A stretch of 64,000 nt of DNA from Mesorhizobium sp. L-8-3 (GTDB taxonomy: Bacteria; Pseudomonadota; Alphaproteobacteria; Rhizobiales; Rhizobiaceae), in the NCBI RefSeq assembly GCF_016756615.1, contig NZ_AP023262.1, positions 7,875,501 through 7,939,500 on the forward strand, given 5' to 3'. The translations under genes and the position numbers were made by a program. Shown here in pieces: positions 9,770 through 18,732 of this stretch. The notes under the pieces were generated by a model, which was not told the DNA's origin, did not search any database, and saw only the letters and a program-made list of their open reading frames with translations. Within the stretch, counting starts at the first letter, position 1, and each line of letters begins with the position of its first letter.

Positions 9770-11302
9770 TTATGCTTTCAGGGCGCGGCGGAACGCAGCG
9801 TCCACCGCCGCTCCGGCGTCATCCCACGATCTTGAAAGGACACTCTCGGCCGCCTGCCCGGACAGTGCCTCGAAGTCAGGCATCCTGACCACGGCTTCCA
9901 GGGCAGCTGCCAGCGCATGGGGCGTCGTGGCAGCGTAGCGGACATAGGGGCTCTCCAGCACGATGCGGTTGTGTTCGGCGTCGTTGACGACCGGAATGCA
10001 CCCCGCGGCAAGCATCTCGCAAGGAACGAGCGACACGTTTGTCAGGGAAAGGCTCAGTCCGGCAAAGCACCGGTTGTAGATTTCGTTGAGTTCGGCTGGC
10101 TTCACCAATCCGTGGTTCACGAACTTGAACGGTAGGTCTCCCAGCTTCTCCCCGTAGAGATGCAAGTCGATTTCGGGGTTCCGCTTCGCGAATATTTCCA
10201 GAGCCAAGAGCCCCAGTTCGGTCCCGCGCCTCGGAGTTCCCGTCCGGGAATAGAATGCGATCCCCGCTCGCCTCGACGCCGGGTTCCGACTATAGCGGGA
10301 GGTGTCGCATCCGAATGGAAAGTGGTCGGCATCCATCCCAAACTCCCCTGACAGCTTCTGCGCCAGCCACCGACCAGCCGTGATGGCATGAAAGCCCATT
10401 CGATAAGTGTTCTCTGCAAGAACGCTCTGTGTGCCTACGGGATCGAAATACGGCTCGTAGTCCTGCACGAAATAGAAGCGCTTTCCGGTGCAGCGTGCGT
10501 TGAACACCGCATAGGCAGTTGGCCAACCGGTGGCCACGACCGCATGCGCATCCGCCATCCCTTGGCGGACATCGGCAATCGGGCAGGTAAGGCCGTAGTG
10601 CTCACGGGCAATTCCCTCGTAATATTTCAAATCCGCGCGACAGGCGTCATAAAAATAGACTTTGTTCTTGTATCCCATACGATCGAGATACTTCACGATC
10701 CGATAACATGTTGCGTGTCCACCTGATCCGGGGCCCGCGGGATGCGTCACCCAGTTGACCGATATCGGCCCGCCCGGGGCAATCTTGGGGACCTCGGCCC
10801 GAAAGGGTTGGCTGAGATCGGCCGCCATCACGTCATCGGGGAAGACCTCCAGGATCCCGTTGCGGGGTCTCACCCAGTCCGACGCCTTGGACCTTACACG
10901 ATCTACGATTCCTCTATACCCGTCGGTCGCCAGAATACCGCTGACCTGACGGCTGCGGCGGCCGAATTGAAGACGCGCCGCATTGAGAATTGATGCTGTC
11001 ATCGCTCGGAAACCCGCCAACTGATCCGTTGCCACCGCGTCAAGGCCATTCACAAGGTGCACCCACTCGGCACGCGAGCTGAGCTTTGCCCGGCAATCCT
11101 CGCCCCCACTCGACCGCCACTCCACGCGATCGAGCAATCTCTGCATAGCTGGCAATTCGGTCAATGGTCGCTCCATGCGCATCACCCTGCACTTCCAGCA
11201 GTCGAAGCAAGACGCCGCAACAATACGCCGCGCTGCGGCGGCATCGCTCCTCAGTTGTAGGAACGAGCGCCCAACTTGCCGAAGGGATAGTTCAGTTTGC
11301 AC
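9770..11302 (-). CDS. Rhamnosyltransferase-like GT4 enzyme (WsaF-like)
   Basis: The frame encodes up to 510 residues. From about residue 170 the protein follows the layout of WsaF-type rhamnosyltransferases: ISVNWVTHPAGPGSGGHATCYR, then YFVQDYEPYF near residue 315, IAFYSRTGTPRRGTELGL and a C-terminal EMLAAGCIPVVNDAEHN motif. This is consistent with a dTDP-sugar donor, which fits the rmlA and rmlB genes in the window, although the genes to complete dTDP-rhamnose are not here. The GTG at 11302 has no good ribosome binding site, and ATG starts at about 11182 or 11002 are possible. The coding part before residue 100 is less convincing. It is transcribed divergently from the oxygenase at 11421. 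Confidence 0.75.
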   Translation of the reverse strand: MQTELSLRQVGRSFLQLRSDAAAARRIVAASCFDCWKCRVMRMERPLTELPAMQRLLDRVEWRSSGGEDCRAKLSSRAEWVHLVNGLDAVATDQLAGFRAMTASILNAARLQFGRRSRQVSGILATDGYRGIVDRVRSKASDWVRPRNGILEVFPDDVMAADLSQPFRAEVPKIAPGGPISVNWVTHPAGPGSGGHATCYRIVKYLDRMGYKNKVYFYDACRADLKYYEGIAREHYGLTCPIADVRQGMADAHAVVATGWPTAYAVFNARCTGKRFYFVQDYEPYFDPVGTQSVLAENTYRMGFHAITAGRWLAQKLSGEFGMDADHFPFGCDTSRYSRNPASRRAGIAFYSRTGTPRRGTELGLLALEIFAKRNPEIDLHLYGEKLGDLPFKFVNHGLVKPAELNEIYNRCFAGLSLSLTNVSLVPCEMLAAGCIPVVNDAEHNRIVLESPYVRYAATTPHALAAALEAVVRMPDFEALSGQAAESVLSRSWDDAGAAVDAAFRRALKA

Positions 11303-11420
11303 CCAAATGGGTAAAGCCGGCTGCTACATAAGCTGATCTCGGCTCGGTTGCCCGTGCCAAAATCCCCCATGTAGAATGCATGCTCGGTGAAAATCGAGAT
11401 CCGCTCAACCGGAGGTCACA

Positions 11421-12266
11421 GTGGTCTACCTGCACGAAATGGACGAGAAGAACGGCTTCATTCCCTATGACATCGATAGGGAAAAGGGTTGTGAACTCCA
11501 CGAGACTTTCCAGAATGGGGCCCCCTATCCGCACATTATCATCGATGATTTCCTGCCTCCGGATATTCTTGACGTTTGCCTCAGGGAGTTCCCCGCCGGG
11601 TCGGACAACGCGGAGGAGAAATTTGACAGGAACCAAGAGCGCCTGAAAGAAAGTTTCAATCCTGATAGGCTCCATCCTTCCATCAGGCAGCTTTTTTATT
11701 CTTTCAACTCACGTCCATTCATTCGAATCGTCGAGAACGTAACCGGCATCAAAGGGCTTGTCCCCGATCCATATTTTGCCGGCGCGGGCCTTCACCGCGT
11801 GTCCCAAGGTGGCCACCTGTCGATACATGCCGACTTCAACCACCACAAGCCGATGAACCTTGAACGGCGTGTCAATGTTCTGATTTATCTCAACAAAGAC
11901 TGGCGCGCCGAATATGGCGGATCATTTGAGCTGTGGGATCAAGGTATGACCAGATGCGTCCGGTCCGTCGTGCCCAGTTTCAACAGATGCGTCATGTTCA
12001 ATACCACCCTGGAAAGCATGCACGGCAATCCTCAGCCAATCAACCATCCCGACCGGGTGCCTCGGAGGTCGATCGCACTCTACTACTACACTGCGACCTG
12101 GGATGAGACCAAGCGCGACGCCACGACTCAGTTCCGGGTCCGTCCCGGCACTTCCGATCATGTGGATTGGCGGGTCAGGTTCTCGGAAGCGGCGACCGAA
12201 CTTGCGCCTCCCCTGGTGATGCGAAGCGTCCGGCGTCTGAAAAAGCGTCTTGCCGGCGCCTCGTGA
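11421..12266 (+). CDS. 2-oxoglutarate and Fe(II)-dependent oxygenase, prolyl-hydroxylase-like
   Basis: This 281-residue protein has the double-stranded beta-helix pattern of 2OG-Fe(II) oxygenases. The iron ligands can be placed as His136 and Asp138 in SIHADFN and His201 in SMHGN, and an arginine near 215 in RRSIALYYYT should bind the 2-oxoglutarate carboxylate. The N-terminal part (PYPHIIIDDFLPPDIL) and the line VNVLIYLNKDW are typical of the P4H and Tpa1-like group. The substrate is unknown and could be a sugar, lipid carrier or protein. The frame at 11421 starts with GTG and the true start could be an ATG at 11439. It overlaps the polymerase gene at 12250 by 17 bases, so the two are likely translated together. 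Confidence 0.82.
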   Translation: MVYLHEMDEKNGFIPYDIDREKGCELHETFQNGAPYPHIIIDDFLPPDILDVCLREFPAGSDNAEEKFDRNQERLKESFNPDRLHPSIRQLFYSFNSRPFIRIVENVTGIKGLVPDPYFAGAGLHRVSQGGHLSIHADFNHHKPMNLERRVNVLIYLNKDWRAEYGGSFELWDQGMTRCVRSVVPSFNRCVMFNTTLESMHGNPQPINHPDRVPRRSIALYYYTATWDETKRDATTQFRVRPGTSDHVDWRVRFSEAATELAPPLVMRSVRRLKKRLAGAS

Positions 12267-13692
12267 CGTGCGGCCCATCGCCGGATCACTGCGCCCCCTG
12301 GACGGGGTTAGGGTCAGATCCGCCGTCTCGCAGGGTCGTGTCGACATTGCCAAGGAGCAGCCGGCGAAAAAGCGTCTACCTTGGCCCGTCTCCTTGTTCC
12401 TGATCGGACTGGTCATTCCCTGGATAATACCCCTGGGGCAGTTGAACCTGTCCTTCTACCGCTTTGTTCTGTTAGCCACGCTCTTGCCGTGCCTGGTCAT
12501 GTGGGTGAGCGGCAGGGCCGGACGGATCAGGGCAGCCGACATCGGTCTGCTGTTATATTCCGGCTGGGTCGCACTCACCCTGATCATGGCACACGGTGCC
12601 GCATCCGGAACCCAGTCCGCCGGGATATTCTTCATCGAGACGATGGGCGCCTATCTTCTGGCACGCTGTTACATACGCGATGCCGAAGATTTCCACAACG
12701 TGATCGCTCTATCCACGAAGCTCGTAATCCTCCTGCTTCCCTTTGCGGTCTACGAATTTCTGACCGGAAACAAGCCACTGCTGTCGGTATTGGGCGCAAT
12801 ATTCCCCACCGTCGAAGTCACGATGATGACCCCCCGACTGGGCTTCTGGCGCGTGCAGGGCCCTTTCCCGCATTCGATCGCCTTCGGCCTCTTCTGTGCA
12901 AGCACTTTCACGTTGACGTACCTCATTTCCGATCCGGGACGCAGTGCCTTGTCGCGAAAATTTCTGGCAGGCTTGGTGGCGATTACAGCAATCCTGTCCC
13001 TGTCGTCCGCACCGATCGCGGGATTGGTTGTTCAAGGCGCGTTGATGGCCTGGAATTGGCTGCTCAGGCAATACGACATCAGATGGAAGATCTTGTGGGG
13101 CCTGGCGTTCGCGGCATATCTGGTCATCGAGTTCGGGTCCAACCAGACGCCGGTTCAATTCTATATCTCTCACTTCACCTTCGATCAGCAGACGGGCTGG
13201 TTCCGAATCTGGATATGGCAGTACGGTTCTGCCTCAGTGCTCAACCACCCGCTGTACGGGATCGGATTTGGAGATTGGGCGCGGCCGAAATGGATGGCGC
13301 CCGACAGCATCGACAATTTCTGGCTCGTCACCGCCGTGCGGCACGGCATCCCGGCCCTCGTTCTTCTGGTCGTATCGTGCCTTGCAATCGTCTTGCCGAT
13401 TGCGTTCAATAAAGGTCTCGATAAGAAGCTGGGAAACGACAAGTTAGCGTATCTTATCTGCATGGCCACATATTTTATTGTTGGCACCACCGCTCATTTT
13501 TGGGGCGCTACCTACGTTTGGCTCCTGTTTCTCCTGGGCGCTGGTGTCTGGATGCTGACTGTCGAGTCCGGTGAAAAGGCCCCGTTGGATGAAACGGATT
13601 CAAGCATGCGGCGTCGACTCTCGTCGAACCGGCACGGCGCAACTCGACCATCTCGCCATGGTCGCGTGGCCAGTCAAACGAGGGAAACGTGA
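12250..13692 (+). CDS. O-antigen polymerase/ligase family membrane protein (Wzy-like)
   Basis: The frame encodes up to 480 residues with about ten hydrophobic segments, beginning WPVSLFLIGLVIPWIIPLG near residue 45. A large loop around residues 290-355 carries HFTFDQQTGWFRIWIW and HPLYGIGFGDWARP, which resembles the active loop of the Wzy_C/O-antigen ligase family, including the conserved His-Pro-x-x-G-x-G pattern. In a Wzx/Wzy pathway this protein would link repeat units in the periplasm. The start is uncertain: TTG at 12250 lies inside the previous gene and GTG at 12268 is an alternative. The hydrophilic C terminus (about 440-480) looks unstructured. Confidence 0.82.
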   Translation: MPAPRDVRPIAGSLRPLDGVRVRSAVSQGRVDIAKEQPAKKRLPWPVSLFLIGLVIPWIIPLGQLNLSFYRFVLLATLLPCLVMWVSGRAGRIRAADIGLLLYSGWVALTLIMAHGAASGTQSAGIFFIETMGAYLLARCYIRDAEDFHNVIALSTKLVILLLPFAVYEFLTGNKPLLSVLGAIFPTVEVTMMTPRLGFWRVQGPFPHSIAFGLFCASTFTLTYLISDPGRSALSRKFLAGLVAITAILSLSSAPIAGLVVQGALMAWNWLLRQYDIRWKILWGLAFAAYLVIEFGSNQTPVQFYISHFTFDQQTGWFRIWIWQYGSASVLNHPLYGIGFGDWARPKWMAPDSIDNFWLVTAVRHGIPALVLLVVSCLAIVLPIAFNKGLDKKLGNDKLAYLICMATYFIVGTTAHFWGATYVWLLFLLGAGVWMLTVESGEKAPLDETDSSMRRRLSSNRHGATRPSRHGRVASQTRET

Positions 13693-13832
13693 TATCCGGT
13701 GAAGCGACATGGTGTCGATCCGGGGCGGCGTCAACGGCAAACCGCAAACCTCATGTGAGGTTTTGAATAGCACCACCGTACCTGCTTCTTGTCAGACCGG
13801 CTGTTATCGTTTCGGGAGGCCGGTAGCAAACG

Positions 13833-14438
13833 ATGAGCCCAATGGACCACAACGTGCGCAACGAACTGAGAAGGCACATCGAGCTTTCCGATCCGGACGA
13901 CGGCACCCTCGCGGGCGCCATGGAACTGCTCACGATGGATGCCTGTCGCTGGCTCCGTCCCGAAGAGGTCGCCGATCGCAGCGAAGTATCTCCGCTCGTG
14001 ATCGCCAAGCTGCTCTACCGCCATCCGTCCTTGCGGGCGATGGCTTGGTTCCGGCTGGCAACACTGATGCATCGCCGGAAGGTGAAGGTGTTGCCCGGTA
14101 TCCTGCAACGGCGTCTGCTAAGGCTGTACGGCCTTGAGCTCGTGCCCGGTACGAAAATCGGTGGCGGGCTGTATATCGCACATCCGGTCGGCTGCGTGAT
14201 CGTCGTGGAATCCATGGGCACGAACGTGTCGCTGATGGGCAGCGTCACCTTCGGACGGCGCGAGTTGTTGCGCTGGCCAGTGGTTGGTGATCGCGCGTTC
14301 TTCGGGGCCGGGTGCCGCGTGCTCGGCGCCGTCGAGATAGGCGCACGGGCGGTCATCGGCGCCAACGCTGTTGTCCTGGCCGACGTTCCGACCGGTGCCA
14401 CCGCCGTAGGAATTCCAGCGCGGGTGCTACCGCGCTAG
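13833..14438 (+). CDS. Serine acetyltransferase-like hexapeptide acyltransferase
   Basis: This 201-residue protein has a helical N-terminal half and a left-handed beta-helix C-terminal half. The GGGLYIAHPVGCVIV segment at about residues 111-125 matches the conserved IHP region of CysE-like enzymes, and the hexapeptide pattern continues (VEIGARAVIGANAVVL) to the closing GIPARVL. CysE relatives within EPS clusters usually O-acetylate a sugar rather than serine, so an EPS acetyltransferase is the likelier role. The start at 13833 is followed by a second ATG at 13842. A GGGAGG sits about 12 bases upstream. Confidence 0.75.
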   Translation: MSPMDHNVRNELRRHIELSDPDDGTLAGAMELLTMDACRWLRPEEVADRSEVSPLVIAKLLYRHPSLRAMAWFRLATLMHRRKVKVLPGILQRRLLRLYGLELVPGTKIGGGLYIAHPVGCVIVVESMGTNVSLMGSVTFGRRELLRWPVVGDRAFFGAGCRVLGAVEIGARAVIGANAVVLADVPTGATAVGIPARVLPR

Positions 14439-14600
14439 CTTAGTGGGAGCGCCGCGCATCGGACGCGCAAAGGAGGCTTTGCGGTGATCAGCGAAGTCGC
14501 CTGTCTTCAGGTTTGCTCGCATCGTGCCAGCCCAAGTCTCGCCGGCGGGCACTGTTGCTCGACGACCACAAGGGCGACGAATTGTTGGTCTCCGCCCCGC

Positions 14601-15788
14601 TCATCGCCGCGTCATCGCGTCTTCATAGATTGCCGAAGCAGCCAGCAAGAAGCCGCCGGCGCCGTAGAGCTGGGTGCTTTCCGGGCGCACCTCGTCGGGT
14701 GCATCGCCGATCTGCTGCACACGGCCAAGGCGCCCTTCCGGTGACACTGCGCCGACAAGCGCCGACCAGGCACGCAGGATGGCAGGCCTGTATGTTTGGC
14801 CGTCGAGCAGGCCAAGAGCCACGCCGCGTTGCATGCCATAGACGACGAAGGCAGTGCCACTCGCCTCCGGTTGACTGCGGAGCGCCAACATCGACGACCT
14901 CCAGAAGCCATCCTTCGCCTGCGCGCGCAGCAATGCCGCCGACATGCGCATGAAAAGCCTCTGATAGAAGATTCGCGCGCTGTCATCGCGAGGAAGGGCG
15001 TCGAGCATGTGCAGGATGCCGGCATAGGCCCAGCCATTGCCGCGGCTCCAGAACAATTTCTCGCCGAATTGGCCGTGCTGCCCGAAAAAACGACTGTCGC
15101 GGAAGAACAGCCCGGCGTCCTTGTCGAACAGATAATCGGCGGCGGCGCGGAATTCCCGGTCGGCATAGTCGCGGTAACGCGGATCGCCCGTCACCGCGCT
15201 GAGTTGTGCCCACGCCGGCGGCCCCATGAAAAGCGCGTCGCTCCAGCACCAGCGCGCCGTGCACGAGGCGTCGGGATAGGTGGGCACGAAATCGAGCGCC
15301 ACCGTGGGCGGCGCCGCCAGGATTGCGTCGAAATAGGCGCGCACGCTCGTCAACGCCTCATCCCCTGCGAGCCCGTCCCGTCGGAGCGCCAGATAGACCT
15401 GCGCCACGGCATGGTCGTCGGCATGCATCAGGCGGTCGCCAAGGCGAAAGTCGTTGGCCTCGGCCCAAGCCAGGACCTTGGCGGACAAAGCATCAGAGCG
15501 AGCGACCCGCGCCCAACGCTCCAACCCGATATAGAGTGACGCCTGAACCCAGCCGCGGCTGAATTCTGCATGCTCGGGCAAGCGTGTCACATAGCTCAGG
15601 TCGTCGAGGTGCGAGACCTGCCACACAGCCACTGCGTCCGCCACCCGCCGTACGGCTCCGGCATTGGGCGCGGCGGAAAAGCCCTTCGCCTGCCCGGCCA
15701 ATGTCCAGGTCGTCACGACGAGCAACGTCGCGACGACCGGCGCCAACAGCAGATAGTGGCCCATGACGCCGCGCTTCCGTTTCGTCAT
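14601..15788 (-). CDS. GH105-type unsaturated uronyl hydrolase with N-terminal membrane anchor or signal
   Basis: This 395-residue protein has a hydrophobic segment at about residues 10-26 (YLLLAPVVATLLVVTTW), then an alpha/alpha-barrel of the GH88/GH105 kind. Diagnostic strings are CWSDALFMGPPAW and FWSRGNGWAYAGI, which correspond to the conserved WxDxLFM and RGNGW regions of unsaturated rhamnogalacturonyl hydrolases. Such enzymes remove the unsaturated uronic acid left by polysaccharide lyases. The upstream neighbour is a beta-helix protein that could supply the lyase activity. I chose the ATG at 15788 (MTKRKRG) because the longer frame to 15887 overlaps the neighbour and lacks the hydrophobic start. 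It is the last gene of the minus-strand operon. Confidence 0.8.
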   Translation of the reverse strand: MTKRKRGVMGHYLLLAPVVATLLVVTTWTLAGQAKGFSAAPNAGAVRRVADAVAVWQVSHLDDLSYVTRLPEHAEFSRGWVQASLYIGLERWARVARSDALSAKVLAWAEANDFRLGDRLMHADDHAVAQVYLALRRDGLAGDEALTSVRAYFDAILAAPPTVALDFVPTYPDASCTARWCWSDALFMGPPAWAQLSAVTGDPRYRDYADREFRAAADYLFDKDAGLFFRDSRFFGQHGQFGEKLFWSRGNGWAYAGILHMLDALPRDDSARIFYQRLFMRMSAALLRAQAKDGFWRSSMLALRSQPEASGTAFVVYGMQRGVALGLLDGQTYRPAILRAWSALVGAVSPEGRLGRVQQIGDAPDEVRPESTQLYGAGGFLLAASAIYEDAMTRR

Positions 15789-15840
15789 CGAGGTTCCCTG
15801 CACTTTCTGTCGGCCGCGCGGGTGCGCGAAAGATCGCGGA

Positions 15841-16797
15841 TTACCCCGCCCTGACGGAAATGGCCTTGCCGGTATCGGCATCGACATTACCGGAAAAGGT
15901 CGGAGCGGCGGCGTCGACGGAGAAGAACCCGTAGCCGCCCCGCTTCACCCGGTTATTGGTCACCGAGACATTGGTGATGACGCCCTTCGGGCCGCGCCCA
16001 TCGACATACAAGGCAAATCCCGGCGTACCGACCAGAAGGTTGTGATTCACGCGGACATTGTTGATGTCGCCGAAATCGTTCTTGATGAAGATGTCGGAAG
16101 TGTCGCGACCGACGATCGTATTGTCCTCGATCAACACGTCGTTCTGGGCGCCCTGGACGGAAATGCCGTCGTAATGACCCTCGTCGCCGACGCCGCTTTC
16201 GAGATCATGGATGTAGTTTCCCTTTACCACGGACTTGCCGGCCTGCAGGACAATACCGTTCTCCGCGCCGGATATGTCGTTACGCAGGAACGTCCCCGAA
16301 CCGAGGATCGGTGCGCTACTTCTACCGCGATTGCCCGGGCCGATCAGGGTGCAATCCTGGATGGTCGGGCTGGTCGCGCCTTCGAGGTCCACACCGAAGT
16401 AGTCGTTGTAGATCAGCCTACAGTTCTTCATGACGAAGTTCGATCCGAGGACACGGATGGATTGTCGGATCTCCTTGTTCTCGATCATGACGTCGTTTGC
16501 CTCGATCCTGAACGGCCCGTCATAGGGAGCAAGAACCGTTCCCGCCGGCACACCGGTATTGCTCGCGTCGGGGAAGGCGAAATCCGCCTGTGGCAGCGGG
16601 TCCGATGCAAACTGGCCGGCCAAAAGGATGCGCTTCCAGAACGCCTCGATCTCGGCTTCCATCCGGGTCATCTCGGCGTCTCCAGTCTCGAGCCCGTCCC
16701 GGGGCGAGACCACCTCTTGCCCGGAGGCAAGAGCCGCGTCTGCGGCGGCGACCACATTTGCCGGCGTGTCCATCGATTGCCTGCGGTTGGCGGTCAT
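15841..16797 (-). CDS. Right-handed beta-helix protein without secretion repeats
   Basis: This 318-residue protein shares the FPDASNTGVPAG opening and much of the following helix with the RTX protein at 4200. Parallel strings are HYDGISVQG versus HYDGIAIQG, and DTSDIFIKNDFG versus DTSNIFIKNDFG. The helix starts near residue 78, after an N-terminal region (residues 1-77) that is polar, partly helical, and has no signal peptide. Without signal peptide or RTX tail its route to the polysaccharide is unclear. It may act in the cytoplasm or leave by another way. Together with the GH105 gene 52 bases downstream it suggests a lyase/hydrolase pair, though no catalytic residue was assigned. Confidence 0.8.
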   Translation of the reverse strand: MTANRRQSMDTPANVVAAADAALASGQEVVSPRDGLETGDAEMTRMEAEIEAFWKRILLAGQFASDPLPQADFAFPDASNTGVPAGTVLAPYDGPFRIEANDVMIENKEIRQSIRVLGSNFVMKNCRLIYNDYFGVDLEGATSPTIQDCTLIGPGNRGRSSAPILGSGTFLRNDISGAENGIVLQAGKSVVKGNYIHDLESGVGDEGHYDGISVQGAQNDVLIEDNTIVGRDTSDIFIKNDFGDINNVRVNHNLLVGTPGFALYVDGRGPKGVITNVSVTNNRVKRGGYGFFSVDAAAPTFSGNVDADTGKAISVRAG

Positions 16798-16885
16798 GTC
16801 GTTACTCTATCTTTTTGGTTGGACATCGGATTCTTCCCGAGACCGGTTCATGCCGCTCGCCGAGATTGCCCGCCAGGGCCACCCC

Positions 16886-17566
16886 CTAGAACCACCTCTT
16901 CACCGACATGGCGACGGTTCGGCGCAGCAACCGCGCGGGTGCCAGATGCCCCGCCAGGATCCGGTCGACCTTCTCGTCGGTCGTGTCGCGTCGAATGGAG
17001 GTCCTCGGCCGCACGAAGGCGGTAGTGTCCATCACGCCGCCATCGCTCGAATAGGCTTCCTTATAGCCGGCGGCCCGCAATGCCGCGAGCACGCCGGCAT
17101 TGTAGCGCCCGAACGGTATCGCGGCGGAGCGGACCGGCTCGCCGCAAATGTCCTCCAGCACGGCTTTTGACTGGTTGAGTTCCTCCTGCAGTTCGCCATG
17201 CGACACGCCCGCCCAGTCGCGATGAGCGACGCCATGGCTGCCGATGCACATGCCGCCGTCGATCAAGGACCCGATGTCGCCGCGGCCGAGTGAGCCTGAT
17301 CTGCCGATGCGGCCGGTGAGCACGAAGAAGCGCGCGCCGAGCCCACGTCGCTCGAGTTCGGGCGCCGCGATCGACAGGTCCGAAAGGTTCCCGTCGTCGA
17401 AGGTGAGCGACAGACAGTCCCGCTGGGGATGGTCGGCGATGCGGTCGAGCACGCTGCGGAAGCGGTCGGCGCTGATCCAGTAATCGCCCTCGCCCGGATC
17501 GAGGGGGCGGCCGGGCGTACCGATGCCATGGAAGTTCAGAACCCTCAGCTTGATCCCGGCCGTCAT
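16886..17566 (-). CDS. Polysaccharide deacetylase, NodB-homology (CE4) family
   Basis: This 226-residue protein starts MTAGIKLRVLNFHGIG. The CE4 motifs are visible: LTFDDGN at about residues 62-68 with the metal and catalytic aspartates, and SHGVAHRDW at about 112-120 with the two zinc-binding histidines. AIPFGRYN follows as motif 3. The enzyme should remove N- or O-acetyl groups from a sugar. No signal peptide is visible, so it may act on a lipid-linked intermediate in the cytoplasm. The ATG at 17566 lies only two bases after the stop of the GT2 gene, so the two are co-translated. The longer upstream frame is a shadow of that GT2 gene. Confidence 0.85.
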   Translation of the reverse strand: MTAGIKLRVLNFHGIGTPGRPLDPGEGDYWISADRFRSVLDRIADHPQRDCLSLTFDDGNLSDLSIAAPELERRGLGARFFVLTGRIGRSGSLGRGDIGSLIDGGMCIGSHGVAHRDWAGVSHGELQEELNQSKAVLEDICGEPVRSAAIPFGRYNAGVLAALRAAGYKEAYSSDGGVMDTTAFVRPRTSIRRDTTDEKVDRILAGHLAPARLLRRTVAMSVKRWF

Positions 17567-17568
17567 CT

Positions 17569-18534
17569 TCAGCCCGACTGTCTCGTCATGAACTCCTGGG
17601 CGGACCTGAGCGGCGCCAGTGCGCAGCGCAGGCCCGCGCGGTGCGTGGCGCCTCGCCAGGCCCGGGCCGCTTGTCCGAAGGCGATGCCCAGGCGGAACAG
17701 CGCGGTCTCCATCAGGCCATGATGCCTGCGGAAGTAACGTATCCTGTTGGCCGTCATCAGTGCGAAGAGTCGCGGATTGGTGCCGCTCTCGCCGCCGGCG
17801 TGCATGACCTGCGCACGCGGCTCGTAGACGATGTCGAAACCGGCCTCGCGCACCCGCCGCTGATAGTCCACCTCTTCGCTGTAGAGGAAGAAGCTCTCGT
17901 CCCATTCCCCGACCATGCGCCGCGCGCGCGCCGATACGAGCAAGGCCGACCCGGTCGCCCATTCGACGGACCCGCGGCAATCGTAACGCTGCGGCTCATC
18001 GATGATTTCGCCCCAGCCGAGCCGGCCGGCGAGCGAACCGCCCAGAACGGCTTCGGCCCATGCCGTGAGCATCGAAGGCTCGCGCCTAAGCGTCGGATCG
18101 GTGGTCCCGTCCTCCCTGAAATTCCGCGGCACGGCGATGCCGACCGACGGCATCAGGGCGCATTCGACGAGCGGCTGGGCGGCCCCCGGATAGAGACGCA
18201 GGTCGGGATTGAGGACGAGCAGATCGCGGTCTGCGTCGACGATCGATGCGGCGGCATTGATGGCCGCCGCATATCCCGCGTTGCGGCCCATCCGCACCAC
18301 CTTCGGCCTGATGGGATGATCGGCCGCCAATTCCGCGGATCCGTCGCGGGAATCGTTGTCCACCACCACCACTTCGAAATCATCGACACCGTTCATCCCG
18401 GCCGGCAGGGAATCGAGCAGAGGCGGCAGCACTCTTGCGCTGTTGAAGGTGACGATCACCACGGCAAGACGACATCCTGCCTGGTCGCTGCCTTGCCGTT
18501 GTCGGTTGCGGCGTTCCCAAAGTGTCTCGGTCAT
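17569..18534 (-). CDS. Glycosyltransferase family 2, WbbL-like
   Basis: This 321-residue protein begins its GT-A core near residue 21 (LAVVIVTFNSARVLPPLLDSL). It continues with EVVVVDNDSRDGS and GRNAGYAAAINA, typical of WbbL-like rhamnosyltransferases. The metal motif is LNPDLRLYP. SFFLYSEEVDYQRRVREAGF near residue 218 is the family's E-x-x-D acceptor-side motif. I chose the ATG at 18534 because a GGGAGG ribosome binding site lies eight bases before it, while the longer frame to 18618 has none. It sits between the acyl carrier protein and the deacetylase genes, pointing to joint action on one sugar residue. Confidence 0.85.
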   Translation of the reverse strand: MTETLWERRNRQRQGSDQAGCRLAVVIVTFNSARVLPPLLDSLPAGMNGVDDFEVVVVDNDSRDGSAELAADHPIRPKVVRMGRNAGYAAAINAAASIVDADRDLLVLNPDLRLYPGAAQPLVECALMPSVGIAVPRNFREDGTTDPTLRREPSMLTAWAEAVLGGSLAGRLGWGEIIDEPQRYDCRGSVEWATGSALLVSARARRMVGEWDESFFLYSEEVDYQRRVREAGFDIVYEPRAQVMHAGGESGTNPRLFALMTANRIRYFRRHHGLMETALFRLGIAFGQAARAWRGATHRAGLRCALAPLRSAQEFMTRQSG

Positions 18535-18732
18535 CGAGCCTCCCGCTTCGAGATGGTCGTGCGCGTCGTCGGCCACTGTCGCATCGTCGGAGCGCGCGTC
18601 ACGAAGTCTAGCCAGCACGCATCGCCGGAATCGATCCCGACCTTGGGGCCGAGGCCATAGACCAAGGGTTGAGGGATCGGCCTCGTCCTAAGCCTTTCAG
18701 CCACGACGCGCGCCAGCCAATCGACTGGCCGC

